Shown here piece after piece: positions 24,320-31,953 of a stretch of DNA of 64,000 nt. Both the position numbers and the translations under genes were made by a program. Each line of letters starts with the position of its first letter. Within the stretch, counting starts at the first letter, position 1. Under the pieces are notes generated by a model. That model was not told the DNA's origin. It ran no database searches and saw only the letters and a program-made list of their open reading frames with translations. Origin of the DNA: an uncultured Eubacterium sp. (GTDB taxonomy: Bacteria > Bacillota > Clostridia > Lachnospirales > Lachnospiraceae); contig CAJUIL010000001.1 of assembly GCA_910586225.1 (NCBI GenBank), positions 186,001-250,000 on the forward strand, in the 5' to 3' direction.

Positions 24320-25501
24320 TTATGCTTCTACCCTTACCATTTCCGCCGTATCTATGGCTTCCTGCATCAGTGCATCGATCTTTTCTGTCAGATGCGATTC
24401 CGATTTCAAAATAGATTTTAAATTCGGCTTTGTCACCGGATGCTTTGCGACGAAGATCGTACAGCAGTCCTCAAATGGCAGGATCGAAGTCTCGTATGTG
24501 CCAATCTTTAACGCGATATCTACAATATCCTGCTTATCAAATCCGATCAGCGGACGGTAAACCGGCATTGTACATACCTCGTTCGTAACCGCAAGCGACT
24601 GCATCGTCTGGCTTGCAACCTGTCCGATGCTCTCCCCGGTGATCAGCCCAAGAGCTTCTTCCTGCCCCGCAAAATACTCCGCCAGCTTCATCATATATCT
24701 GCGCATAATGATCGTCAGCTGGTCGTGCGGGCATTTATCATAGATATAGAGCTGGATCTCAGTAAAATTAATAATATGCAGCCGTATCGGCCCGGCGTAT
24801 TTCGCGACCGTCCGTGCAAGATCTATCACCTTTTCCTTGGCACGCTCACTCGTATAAGGCGGCGCATGAAAATAAACCGCGTCAAGCTTTACGCCGCGCT
24901 TTGCGATCATATACCCGGCTACCGGGCTGTCGATCCCGCCAGACAGCAGCAGCATCGCACGTCCTGCCGTTCCGACCGGCATCCCGCCAGGCCCTGGAAG
25001 AATACGGGAATAAAGGTTGATCTTGTTGCGGATTTCCACATACAGCGTAACTTGTGGATGGTGTACGTCCACCCGAAGCTCTGGAAACGCCTCTAATAAA
25101 CGTTCGCCAAGCGCCGCGCTCACTTCCATGGATTCCATCGGATAGTTTTTTCTGGCGCGCCTTGTAATGACCTTCAACGTAAAGTCCCGCTTCGGAAATT
25201 CCTGCCTGACATGATCTACAACCGTCTGCGCCAGCTGTTCAAAGCCCTCGTCCTCCAGCAGAACGACCGGGCAAAAGCCAACGATCCCAAATACACACGA
25301 CAGCGCATCCGCCACTTCGTCAAAATCAAACGCCGTCTGCGCCTCCGCATAGATCCTGCCGTTTTCCTTCCGGACCGTAAACTCGCCGTCAACGGATCTT
25401 AGCGCGTTAGCTGTCTGGCTGACCAGCGTATCTTCAAAAATGTGACGGTTTTTCCCCTTCACGCCAATCTCACCATATTTAATCAAAAATGCCTGGTACA
25501 T
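24320..25501 (-). CDS. thiI: tRNA 4-thiouridine synthetase ThiI
   Basis: A 393-residue enzyme that adenylates U8 of tRNA and inserts sulfur to give s4U. The ferredoxin-like/THUMP part occupies the first ~170 residues, then the PP-loop SGGIDSPVAGYM of the ATP pyrophosphatase domain, then TGESIGQVASQT and the conserved Cys in the ending ILPFEDCCTIF. The rhodanese domain found in E. coli ThiI is absent, as usual in Firmicutes, where a cysteine desulfurase supplies sulfur directly; such a gene lies 64 bases upstream. The start is the ATG of MYQAFLIKYG. Confidence 0.94.
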   Translation of the reverse strand: MYQAFLIKYGEIGVKGKNRHIFEDTLVSQTANALRSVDGEFTVRKENGRIYAEAQTAFDFDEVADALSCVFGIVGFCPVVLLEDEGFEQLAQTVVDHVRQEFPKRDFTLKVITRRARKNYPMESMEVSAALGERLLEAFPELRVDVHHPQVTLYVEIRNKINLYSRILPGPGGMPVGTAGRAMLLLSGGIDSPVAGYMIAKRGVKLDAVYFHAPPYTSERAKEKVIDLARTVAKYAGPIRLHIINFTEIQLYIYDKCPHDQLTIIMRRYMMKLAEYFAGQEEALGLITGESIGQVASQTMQSLAVTNEVCTMPVYRPLIGFDKQDIVDIALKIGTYETSILPFEDCCTIFVAKHPVTKPNLKSILKSESHLTEKIDALMQEAIDTAEMVRVEA

Positions 25502-25565
25502 GGATACTCTTCTCTTTCCTTTCTGTAATCCTGTCCGCTGCGCGGCAAAACGCCGCTGCAAGGTC

Positions 25566-26720
25566 TTAGTGTCTTGTGTATCTGCGCAGCTTTGGTACAA
25601 GCTCCGCCAGCTTTTGCGCCGCATAATCGATCTCCTGCGGCTGCGTGTCCGCACAAAAGCTAAAGCGCAGCGCAGAAGTAATGCGCTCCTGCGGCAGTCC
25701 AAGCTTCTGCAGCGTTTGTGACGGCGCAGGATGGCTGGAAGAGCAGGCAGAGCCAGCAGATACATAGATACCGGCTTCTTCCAGTGCATGAAGCAGCACC
25801 TCGCTGCGGATGCCTGCAAATGACAGGTTCACAATATGCGGGGCACTGTCCGCTCCCGTCCCACCGTTGACCTCCACCCCTTCGATCTGCTCGGTCCGCA
25901 CAAGCAGCCGCCTTTTCAGGACTTGGAGATGGAGCACGTTGGCATCCAGACACTCATACGCTTCCGCAGCCGCTTCCCCGATCCCCGCAATACCTGGTAC
26001 CGGGAGGGTGCCGGATCGAAGCCCCGCCTGCTGGCCGCCGCCGTACAATAAAGGTTTTAGCTTGACGTTTTCTTTCTTATATAAAAACCCAATGCCCTTC
26101 GGGCCGTGTATTTTATGCCCGCTGACTGATAACAGGTCAATGCCGTCCCTTTTTGGACGTATGAGCATTTTTCCGTACGACTGCACAGCATCTACATGAA
26201 ACAGCGCGTTCGGACGTTTCTCATGCACGATCGCCGCTGCCTGTGCGATCGGCTGTATGGCGCCAATCTCATTATTGACCTGCATCACCGATACGAGGAT
26301 CGTCTGGTCATCCACCGCTTCCCGCAGAGCGTCGATGCATAAGATGCCGTCTGCGTCTACCGGAACGTAGACCACCTCAAATCCCTGCTCCTGCAGATAC
26401 TCCATCGCACGCAGCACGGACGGGTGCTCAATCTGTGTCGTGACCAGACGGTTCCCGCTGCGGCGGTTCGCCATAGCAGCTCCGATCAGCGCAAGATTGT
26501 TGGATTCGGTGCCGCCGGAAGTAAAATAGATTTCCTTTTCGGATACTTTTAATGTTTTTGCAATTTTCTGTGCCGCTTCTTTGACATAGTGCTCAGCTTC
26601 CAGCCCTTTTTTGTGCAAAGAGGACGGATTTCCATACGCGCAGTCCATAGTCTGCAAAACAAGCCGCTGTACGCGCGCAGAGCACCTGGTCGTCGCTGAA
26701 TTATCCAAATATGCTTCCAT
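25566..26720 (-). CDS. Cysteine desulfurase (NifS/IscS family)
   Basis: A 384-residue PLP enzyme that takes sulfur from cysteine, forming a persulfide for tRNA thiolation or cluster assembly. The N-terminus AYLDNSATTRCS, the PLP lysine in SGHKIHGPKG near residue 200, and the mobile-loop cysteine in SAGSACSSSHPA near 325 are all present. It directly precedes thiI, matching the NifZ-ThiI pairing known in Bacillus, so donating sulfur to s4U synthesis is likely its main task. Its first 20 bases overlap the end of rsmE. Confidence 0.92.
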   Translation of the reverse strand: MEAYLDNSATTRCSARVQRLVLQTMDCAYGNPSSLHKKGLEAEHYVKEAAQKIAKTLKVSEKEIYFTSGGTESNNLALIGAAMANRRSGNRLVTTQIEHPSVLRAMEYLQEQGFEVVYVPVDADGILCIDALREAVDDQTILVSVMQVNNEIGAIQPIAQAAAIVHEKRPNALFHVDAVQSYGKMLIRPKRDGIDLLSVSGHKIHGPKGIGFLYKKENVKLKPLLYGGGQQAGLRSGTLPVPGIAGIGEAAAEAYECLDANVLHLQVLKRRLLVRTEQIEGVEVNGGTGADSAPHIVNLSFAGIRSEVLLHALEEAGIYVSAGSACSSSHPAPSQTLQKLGLPQERITSALRFSFCADTQPQEIDYAAQKLAELVPKLRRYTRH

Positions 26721-27468
26721 CTGCAGTCTCCTCCATCATTTCCAAATGCAGCATCAGCATCGACAGCGTTGTGACCGCCGCCGTATCTGTCCGCAAGATC
26801 CGCTTTCCGAGCGAGAGGATCTGCATATCCTCTCGAAGCAGCGCAATTTCCTCCGGCGCAAAGCCTCCCTCCGGCCCGATCATAACGCTGATATCTTGTC
26901 CAGCCCGTACCGTCTGCAGCGCATCCATGGTCGCCTGCATCCCCCGCTCATTTTCATATGGAACAAGGCGGCACCCACATTCCCGCGCATACGCTGCTGC
27001 TTCCTGAAAGCCCATCAGCGTATGTACCTGCGGGATGCGGCTGCGCTTTGACTGTTTCGCTGCGCTTTCTGCGATTGCCTGCCAGCGCTTCTGCTTTGCC
27101 TGCGCTTTGTTTTTATCCAGCTTGACTACACAATATTTCATAGAAACCGGAATTACCTCGTGCACGCCAAGTTCTACGCATTTTTGTATAATGTATTCCA
27201 TACGGTCGCCTTTGGGCAGCGCCTGGAACAAAAATATCCGGGACGGCAGCTCTGTGCTGGCGACCTCGGAGTCCAAAATGTCCAGCTGAACAAACGTATC
27301 TGTAAGCTCCAGGATGCTGCACCGGTAGTCATGGCCGCTTTCGCTGCTGATGCGCACCAGCTCGCCAGGCTTCATGCGCAGGACGTTTTTCATATGGTTA
27401 AGGTCTGGGCCTGTTATCGTAATGAAATCTTTTCCGACCTGGGCGTCTTTAACAAAAAACTGATGCAT
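26701..27468 (-). CDS. rsmE: 16S rRNA m3U1498 methyltransferase RsmE
   Basis: A 255-residue SPOUT-class methyltransferase that methylates N3 of U1498 in 16S rRNA using SAM. An N-terminal PUA-like domain (GPDLNHMKNVLRMKPGE) precedes the knotted SPOUT domain with MIGPEGGFAPEEI and LGKRILRTDTAA, the SAM-binding knot signature. It lies 13 bases after prmA, a pairing common in Firmicutes, and overlaps the cysteine desulfurase gene by 20 bases. Confidence 0.94.
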   Translation of the reverse strand: MHQFFVKDAQVGKDFITITGPDLNHMKNVLRMKPGELVRISSESGHDYRCSILELTDTFVQLDILDSEVASTELPSRIFLFQALPKGDRMEYIIQKCVELGVHEVIPVSMKYCVVKLDKNKAQAKQKRWQAIAESAAKQSKRSRIPQVHTLMGFQEAAAYARECGCRLVPYENERGMQATMDALQTVRAGQDISVMIGPEGGFAPEEIALLREDMQILSLGKRILRTDTAAVTTLSMLMLHLEMMEETADGSIFG

Positions 27469-27481
27469 GGATGCTCCTTAT

Positions 27482-28474
27482 TTACTGGGCTGGTTTTTGG
27501 GCTGTGATGTTTACCCATTCTCCCTGATGATTGATCTGTTTGATCTCAAATCCGGCGTTTTGCAAGGCTTGCTTTACTTCCTGTTCTTTGAAATCGATAA
27601 TGCCGGAAGTGATCAGTATGCCAGCTGGTTTTAAGCATGGAAACAGATGCGGCGCCATTGGGATGATCACGTCTGCCAAAATATTTGCAACAACGATGTC
27701 ATAGCTGGCATTGCCTTCTCGCTGCTGTATCGCTTGATCAGTGATCAGGTTGCCGGCATAAAAATGCCAATGTGCTTCGTCCAGCCGGTTGACCTGCATA
27801 TTTTCCCGTGCGGAGACCATGCAGTTTTCATCGATATCGATGCCTGTTACGTACGCTGCGCCGAGCTTGAGCGCAGCAATCGATAAAATCCCGCTTCCGC
27901 AGCCTACGTCCAGGACACGAGGCGCACACATCCCCTGCGCTTGCGTATCGTCTAAGCTTTTTGAGAGGTACTCCTGCAGCTGGCGGATACACAGCTGGGT
28001 TGTCTCGTGCTTGCCTGTGCCGAAGGAGATACCTGGGTCGATCTCGATCAGGATCTTGTCCTTGTCCTTTTGTTCATATGCTTCCCAAGTCGGCTTGATC
28101 AAGATATCCCCGATCGTAAAGGATGTAAAAAACTGCTTCCAGTTGTTCATCCAATCCGCGTCCTCGGTCTGCGCTTTTGTGATCTCACAAGAACCGATAT
28201 CAAGATACTGTTTTTCTGCTTCCAGCGCTGCGCGCACCTGCTCCAACAGCTCCTCCTGCTCGGTATCCGCATCCAGATAAAAGCTCACTCTGCTGGCGCC
28301 GTCGTCTGGCGGCAGCTCCAACGGAAAATCAATAAACATACCGCCCGCCTCCTCATCAGTCAGCGGTACGTTATTTTCTATTTCAACACCTTCTATTCCA
28401 AGTTCTGACAGCATCGCGCTGATCACATCCTCGGCAGATGTCGTCGTCGCGATCGTATATTTGTCCCATTTCAT
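27482..28474 (-). CDS. prmA: Ribosomal protein L11 methyltransferase PrmA
   Basis: A 330-residue SAM methyltransferase acting on ribosomal protein L11. The N-terminal substrate-recognition domain (VISAMLSELGIEGVEIE) is followed by a linker and the catalytic domain with SFGTGKHETTQLC, DVGCGSGILSIAALKLGA and VVANILADVI. It belongs to the operon J-domain gene-prmA-rsmE-nifS-thiI and would normally follow dnaJ directly; here an inserted cassette and the J-domain gene lie between. Confidence 0.94.
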   Translation of the reverse strand: MKWDKYTIATTTSAEDVISAMLSELGIEGVEIENNVPLTDEEAGGMFIDFPLELPPDDGASRVSFYLDADTEQEELLEQVRAALEAEKQYLDIGSCEITKAQTEDADWMNNWKQFFTSFTIGDILIKPTWEAYEQKDKDKILIEIDPGISFGTGKHETTQLCIRQLQEYLSKSLDDTQAQGMCAPRVLDVGCGSGILSIAALKLGAAYVTGIDIDENCMVSARENMQVNRLDEAHWHFYAGNLITDQAIQQREGNASYDIVVANILADVIIPMAPHLFPCLKPAGILITSGIIDFKEQEVKQALQNAGFEIKQINHQGEWVNITAQKPAQ

Positions 28475-28507
28475 ATCGTTTGCCCTTCCTGCATCTGATA
28501 CTGCCGC

Positions 28508-29374
28508 TTATCCCTGAAGCTTCGACAGCAGGCGCTGGTATTCGCGGTTAATTTCCTGAATTGCATCGGTATCCCCGCATTTGTTGTCCGGATGATAGAT
28601 CTTTAACAGATCCTTATAACGCTTTTTCAGAGAGCTTAAACTGTTCACCCCGGCAAAAAACATCGTTCCTTGTATCGAAGCTGGCTTTTTGCGGATATCT
28701 TCCTTCTGGTAAGCCTCCACCTGGTCGTAAAAGCTCTTTTTCTGTTCAAACTGCTTCTTTTCTTCCGCAAGCTTGTACAACTCTCCCTCTAAAATCTGCC
28801 GCTTCATTTCCAGCAGGTGTTCTTCATGCTTCTTTTTTGTTTCCTGAAATTCCTGCTGGCGGGAAAAATGCGCTTTTTCAATATTCAGCTGGATACGTTC
28901 CTGCTCGATCTGGCGTGTCTGCCTGCGAAGATTCTGTTTTTTGGATTCCAGACGCTCTGTTTCCTGCATCCGCCACATTTCAAATTCATGCTGCTTTTGT
29001 ATCATCTTCTCCGCTTTCTCGTCCAGCGTGCTTTTTGCCATATTCCTTATCCGCATCGGCTCCGTCTCCGATGAAGCAGGCTGTGGGCCTTGGACTTCTG
29101 GCTGCGGGTCTTGGACTTCTGGTTGCAGAGGTTCCAGCTGTCTGACTTGCAGCTGTGGCGCTTCCGGCTGCGGTTTTTGGCTATGCAGCCCGAACTTGTG
29201 CGGCTCCTGGCTGTGCAGTCCGAACCTTCCAGTCTCCGACGGCTCCTGGCTATGCGGTCTGGCTTCTGGCTCCTTATTTGAATGTATACCTGTAAAAGCG
29301 GCGTTCAGCGGGTGGATCTGCCTGCGCAGCAAGCCGCCGTTTCCGGAACGGGCCCCTGGTACTTGTTTTGTCAT
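28508..29374 (-). CDS. Protein with coiled coil and C-terminal J domain
   Basis: A 288-residue protein not assigned to a named family. Residues ~25-100 are low complexity, rich in Gln, Pro and Glu with short repeats (HSQEP, PEVQDPQ). Residues ~115-220 form a charged Gln/Glu/Lys coiled coil. The last ~55 residues are a J domain: SLKKRYKDLLKIYHPDNKC contains the HPD tripeptide that stimulates DnaK ATPase. J domains are usually N-terminal. With the dnaK operon next door, it may be a specialised co-chaperone that brings a bound client to DnaK. The ATG has a GGAGAGG site. It is first in the operon with prmA. Confidence 0.75.
   Translation of the reverse strand: MTKQVPGARSGNGGLLRRQIHPLNAAFTGIHSNKEPEARPHSQEPSETGRFGLHSQEPHKFGLHSQKPQPEAPQLQVRQLEPLQPEVQDPQPEVQGPQPASSETEPMRIRNMAKSTLDEKAEKMIQKQHEFEMWRMQETERLESKKQNLRRQTRQIEQERIQLNIEKAHFSRQQEFQETKKKHEEHLLEMKRQILEGELYKLAEEKKQFEQKKSFYDQVEAYQKEDIRKKPASIQGTMFFAGVNSLSSLKKRYKDLLKIYHPDNKCGDTDAIQEINREYQRLLSKLQG
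29086..29262 (-). repeat. Degenerate tandem repeats inside the J-domain gene
   Basis: Short imperfect repeats, such as CTTGGACTTCTGG twice within 40 bases and CTCCTGGCTATGC/CTCCTGGCTGTGC, encode the Pro/Gln/Glu-rich part of the protein. Length variation between strains would be expected. Confidence 0.6.
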
Positions 29375-29742
29375 TCCATTCCTCTCCTGTTTCTGCCTGA
29401 GGCGAACTAATACGGCAACAGTTTCGTCATGTCCGCGCCTTTACGGTACAAGTCCGCTTGCCGGAACTGTTTCCTGATCTTAAATGTTTATCACCTGCGG
29501 CGGCTCTGCAAGCTGCTCCGCCGCAAGCATTTCAGCAGTCTGGGCAAAAAACAACTTTCTGCCTGACCCTAACAAAACTCTGTCATTTATTTTCGCTAAT
29601 ATCGCTTCAAAATACAAGCCTTTCTGGTAGGAAAAATAATTTTTCTACATATTTCACAACAAGAAGTGGTTTTTATCTATGGTTTTATGTACGCATTGGC
29701 AAAAATCAAGTGATCGTAGAACAAAATTTGCATTCTCGAAAT
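29375..29742. other. Gene-free stretch upstream of the J-domain gene
   Basis: No convincing gene. The promoter of the J-domain/prmA operon should lie here, but no clear -35/-10 pair stands out. A hairpin GCGGCGG/CCGCCGC at 29497-29524 has no T run. The half nearer 29.7 kb is AT rich, like the adjoining cassette. Confidence 0.5.
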
Positions 29743-29773
29743 AAAAAAAGACGTTTGGCATCAGCCATACGCC
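29743..29773 (-). terminator. Terminator of the methyltransferase-glycosyltransferase cassette
   Basis: Arms GGCGTATGGC and GCCAAACGTC (one mismatch, one wobble) with loop TGAT, followed on the minus strand by seven T residues, just after the methyltransferase stop. Confidence 0.8.
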
Positions 29774-29787
29774 TTTTCATTTTTTAA

Positions 29788-30381
29788 TTACCACAGATAT
29801 CGTTTCCGCTCTGTACATCCGTCACGCTCAATTTTTATCAAATTCATAATCGTTGAATCATGAAGATTATACGTTCGATAACATTCATAATGATTAAACA
29901 AACTCAAAATATCATCTTTCGTATAATCATACAAATGATATGGATTATAATGTGTCGTTTTCTTTCTAGGAAACGAAATAATAATTTCACAAACACCACA
30001 TCGTTGCGCCAGTTGTTTTAAAACAGTCGGATCTGGCAAGTGCTCTATCGTTTCTAACGTAACGAGAACATCAAATTTTTCAGTCACTGTTTCAGGAGAT
30101 CCAACCGCAAATTCTATATTTTTTGTTTTGAAATAACGACAGGCATTATTTATCGCCTTTTCACTTTTATCGATACCTGTCAACTTCTTTACATCTGGAT
30201 TCTTAGACAATAAATAACTTCCATATCCTACGCCACATGCAATGTCTAAAACCCTGCCATACACAAACTGCCTCACATACATATAACGTTCGATTGCTCT
30301 GCGTATTATGATATCTTCTTCCATCTTATCAACACATTCTTTGTCAATAATAATTCTTTCCACTTCTTTATATTTATTCAT
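29788..30381 (-). CDS. Class I SAM-dependent methyltransferase
   Basis: A 197-residue methyltransferase. The SAM motif VLDIACGVGYGSYLL lies near residue 44, the acidic end of strand 2 in LTGIDKSEKA, and a later motif is VLVTLETIEHL, as in UbiE/Methyltransf_11 enzymes that modify small molecules or sugars. It follows the glycosyltransferase by 9 bases, so it may methylate the glycan or its lipid or protein carrier. The gene and its partner are clearly AT richer than the chaperone genes on both sides, which suggests acquisition from elsewhere. Substrate unknown. Confidence 0.8.
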   Translation of the reverse strand: MNKYKEVERIIIDKECVDKMEEDIIIRRAIERYMYVRQFVYGRVLDIACGVGYGSYLLSKNPDVKKLTGIDKSEKAINNACRYFKTKNIEFAVGSPETVTEKFDVLVTLETIEHLPDPTVLKQLAQRCGVCEIIISFPRKKTTHYNPYHLYDYTKDDILSLFNHYECYRTYNLHDSTIMNLIKIERDGCTERKRYLW

Positions 30382-30390
30382 CTACGCCCA

Positions 30391-31737
30391 TTACCCTCTT
30401 ATCTTCTTCTCAGCGTTATCACCAAATATTTGATCCAAAACTGCTTTTTGCGTACCCGCAATATCGCTTAATATCCCTGCTCTTTTGTATGACTCTTTTT
30501 TCCATAAAGCTCTGATTTCTTCGTTTTCTCGAAGCTCTTCTATCTTTGGCAGAAAATCCTCTAATTGATCTACCGCAAAAAAATCTCCACATGTATGATA
30601 AACGTCACCATATCTTAGAGTAATTACTGGCACCCCATTTGCTAATGCTTCAAAGCTTGATCGTCCCCCGCCTTTTCTTTTCGGATTGCAATAGATATCA
30701 AATACTTTCATTGCATAAAATGCATGGACTATTTGTCCGGAAAAATGAAAATTTTCTCTGTTTCGGACAGCATCTTGAATTCGTTTCGCTTCTATATCAC
30801 CAATTAACAAAATATGTACCTTTAATTTATCTGCCATTTGATCCAGGACATATAAAAATTCTTTTGTAACTTCTGAATTCAGCCGATTGCCAACAACTCC
30901 TATTACAAAATCCTCTTCCTTCAAACCAAAAGAAGATCGATCATAATAAACGCTGTCCTCTTCCGGAACCTGGTAATTAATTTTTGTTTCAATTACTTTC
31001 TGATACGGCTGCAACCGAGCTATAAATTCTCCATCACCTTCTACCAAATGCCTGCCGAGCAGCAAATATTCACTCATAGATACAGGCATTTCTGATCCAC
31101 ACTTGATACACGCTGTTTTAGTAAAGGCCGAGCACAGGTCTGTTAATAGATTACTATCTCCAATTCCATAAACCAACTGCGGCTGAAGCTTATATAATTT
31201 TAAAAGGGTATCATTGATACAATTAATATCCGGCATTAAAACCGGAATCTGCATAAAAGAGATTTCTGCATTTTTCCATTCCAGGCTCTGAAAACCATTA
31301 AAGCTTTCATCAAAACTATACATAAAATCTTGCACGATATAGTCATGCCTATAGTTATGATAACACGCACTATTTACAATCAGCACAGATTTATGTAAGT
31401 TTTGATTCAGCGCATAGGCATAGTCTAAAATCCTCCTGGTTGGAGAATGCATAGCATTTAGAAACTGATTTGTCACAAGAATAACAAGATTACTTCGAAG
31501 AGAGTCGACCGGTTCACACGGAATCGTTACGCTCTCTAAAATGCGTTGAAAAATTAATTGGTACAATTTATCTATCGTACCAGTAATTCTAGCCTGATCA
31601 TCAACAAACAGCTGATTTAACAATACTACATAAACATTCCAGACTTCTTTAATATCAAGATTCATATGAAAACAGCATTCATAAAGCAAATCCAAACATT
31701 TATTCTTTAGCTGAACATCTCCACACGATATTGCCAT
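30391..31737 (-). CDS. GT-B glycosyltransferase, main reading frame (5' end out of frame)
   Basis: A 448-residue frame from an internal ATG. The C-terminal half has a GT-B glycosyltransferase fold: FVIGVVGNRLN near residue 285, LLIGDIE, HFSGQI, and the donor-sugar motif GGGRSSFEALANGVPVIT near 368-385. The N-terminal half is helical plus an acceptor domain. The internal ATG has no ribosome site. A proper start (GGAG, 7 bases, ATG at 31858) lies upstream, but a run of nine G puts that start one base out of frame; with eight G the protein would be 488 residues. So the gene is off in this sequence, by phase variation or sequencing error. It forms a pair with the methyltransferase downstream. Confidence 0.75.
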   Translation of the reverse strand: MAISCGDVQLKNKCLDLLYECCFHMNLDIKEVWNVYVVLLNQLFVDDQARITGTIDKLYQLIFQRILESVTIPCEPVDSLRSNLVILVTNQFLNAMHSPTRRILDYAYALNQNLHKSVLIVNSACYHNYRHDYIVQDFMYSFDESFNGFQSLEWKNAEISFMQIPVLMPDINCINDTLLKLYKLQPQLVYGIGDSNLLTDLCSAFTKTACIKCGSEMPVSMSEYLLLGRHLVEGDGEFIARLQPYQKVIETKINYQVPEEDSVYYDRSSFGLKEEDFVIGVVGNRLNSEVTKEFLYVLDQMADKLKVHILLIGDIEAKRIQDAVRNRENFHFSGQIVHAFYAMKVFDIYCNPKRKGGGRSSFEALANGVPVITLRYGDVYHTCGDFFAVDQLEDFLPKIEELRENEEIRALWKKESYKRAGILSDIAGTQKAVLDQIFGDNAEKKIRG

Positions 31738-31858
31738 ATAACTTGCCAGTCGAAGAATATCTCTTTTCTGATCCTCCGATACCCCCCCCCAGACTTTTAC
31801 TATTGTCCAAAAAAAACTGAATCATTTTATCTGTTGTTTCTAATTCACTCTTTATCAT
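31700..31858 (-). CDS. 5' segment of the glycosyltransferase gene, frameshifted at a G tract
   Basis: From the ATG with a GGAG site the frame runs 52 codons. Residues 1-24 (MIKSELETTDKMIQFFLDNS and on) should belong to the glycosyltransferase; after the nine-G run the frame differs and ends at TAA at 31700-31702. Removing one G joins it to the main frame through VSEDQKRDILRLASY directly before MAISCGD. The sequence after the tract in that frame reads naturally, which supports a true single gene. Confidence 0.7.
   Translation of the reverse strand: MIKSELETTDKMIQFFLDNSKSLGGGIGGSEKRYSSTGKLYGNIVWRCSAKE
31782..31790 (-). repeat. Nine-base G homopolymer (likely contingency tract)
   Basis: Nine consecutive G on the coding strand inside codons 23-26 of the glycosyltransferase gene. 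Tracts of this length slip during replication and commonly switch surface-glycan genes on and off. An eight-base T run (31809-31816) lies 18 bases upstream in the same gene. Confidence 0.8.
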
Positions 31859-31900
31859 ATTTAATCTCCGATCATTTCTTAAATATTAACAACCCATAAA

Positions 31901-31940
31901 ATGCTTTGGCATCCATAATATCCTACAGATGTCAAAGCAT
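31901..31940 (-). terminator. Terminator of the heat-shock operon after dnaJ
   Basis: A 13-bp stem, ATGCTTTGACATC paired with GATGCCAAAGCAT, followed on the minus strand by TTTTATGGGTTG. It separates dnaJ from the glycosyltransferase gene; read-through may still supply that cassette, as no clear promoter of its own is visible. Confidence 0.75.
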
Positions 31941-31953
31941 AAAGCACATGAGG

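Noticed and set aside
25502..25819. N-terminal extension of ThiI by 106 residues
   Set aside because: It overlaps the cysteine desulfurase gene with an Arg-rich, unlikely sequence; ThiI begins naturally at MYQAFLIKYG.
29497..29524. Hairpin upstream of the J-domain gene considered as terminator
   Set aside because: Perfect 7-bp stem but no T run and no gene ending nearby on either strand.
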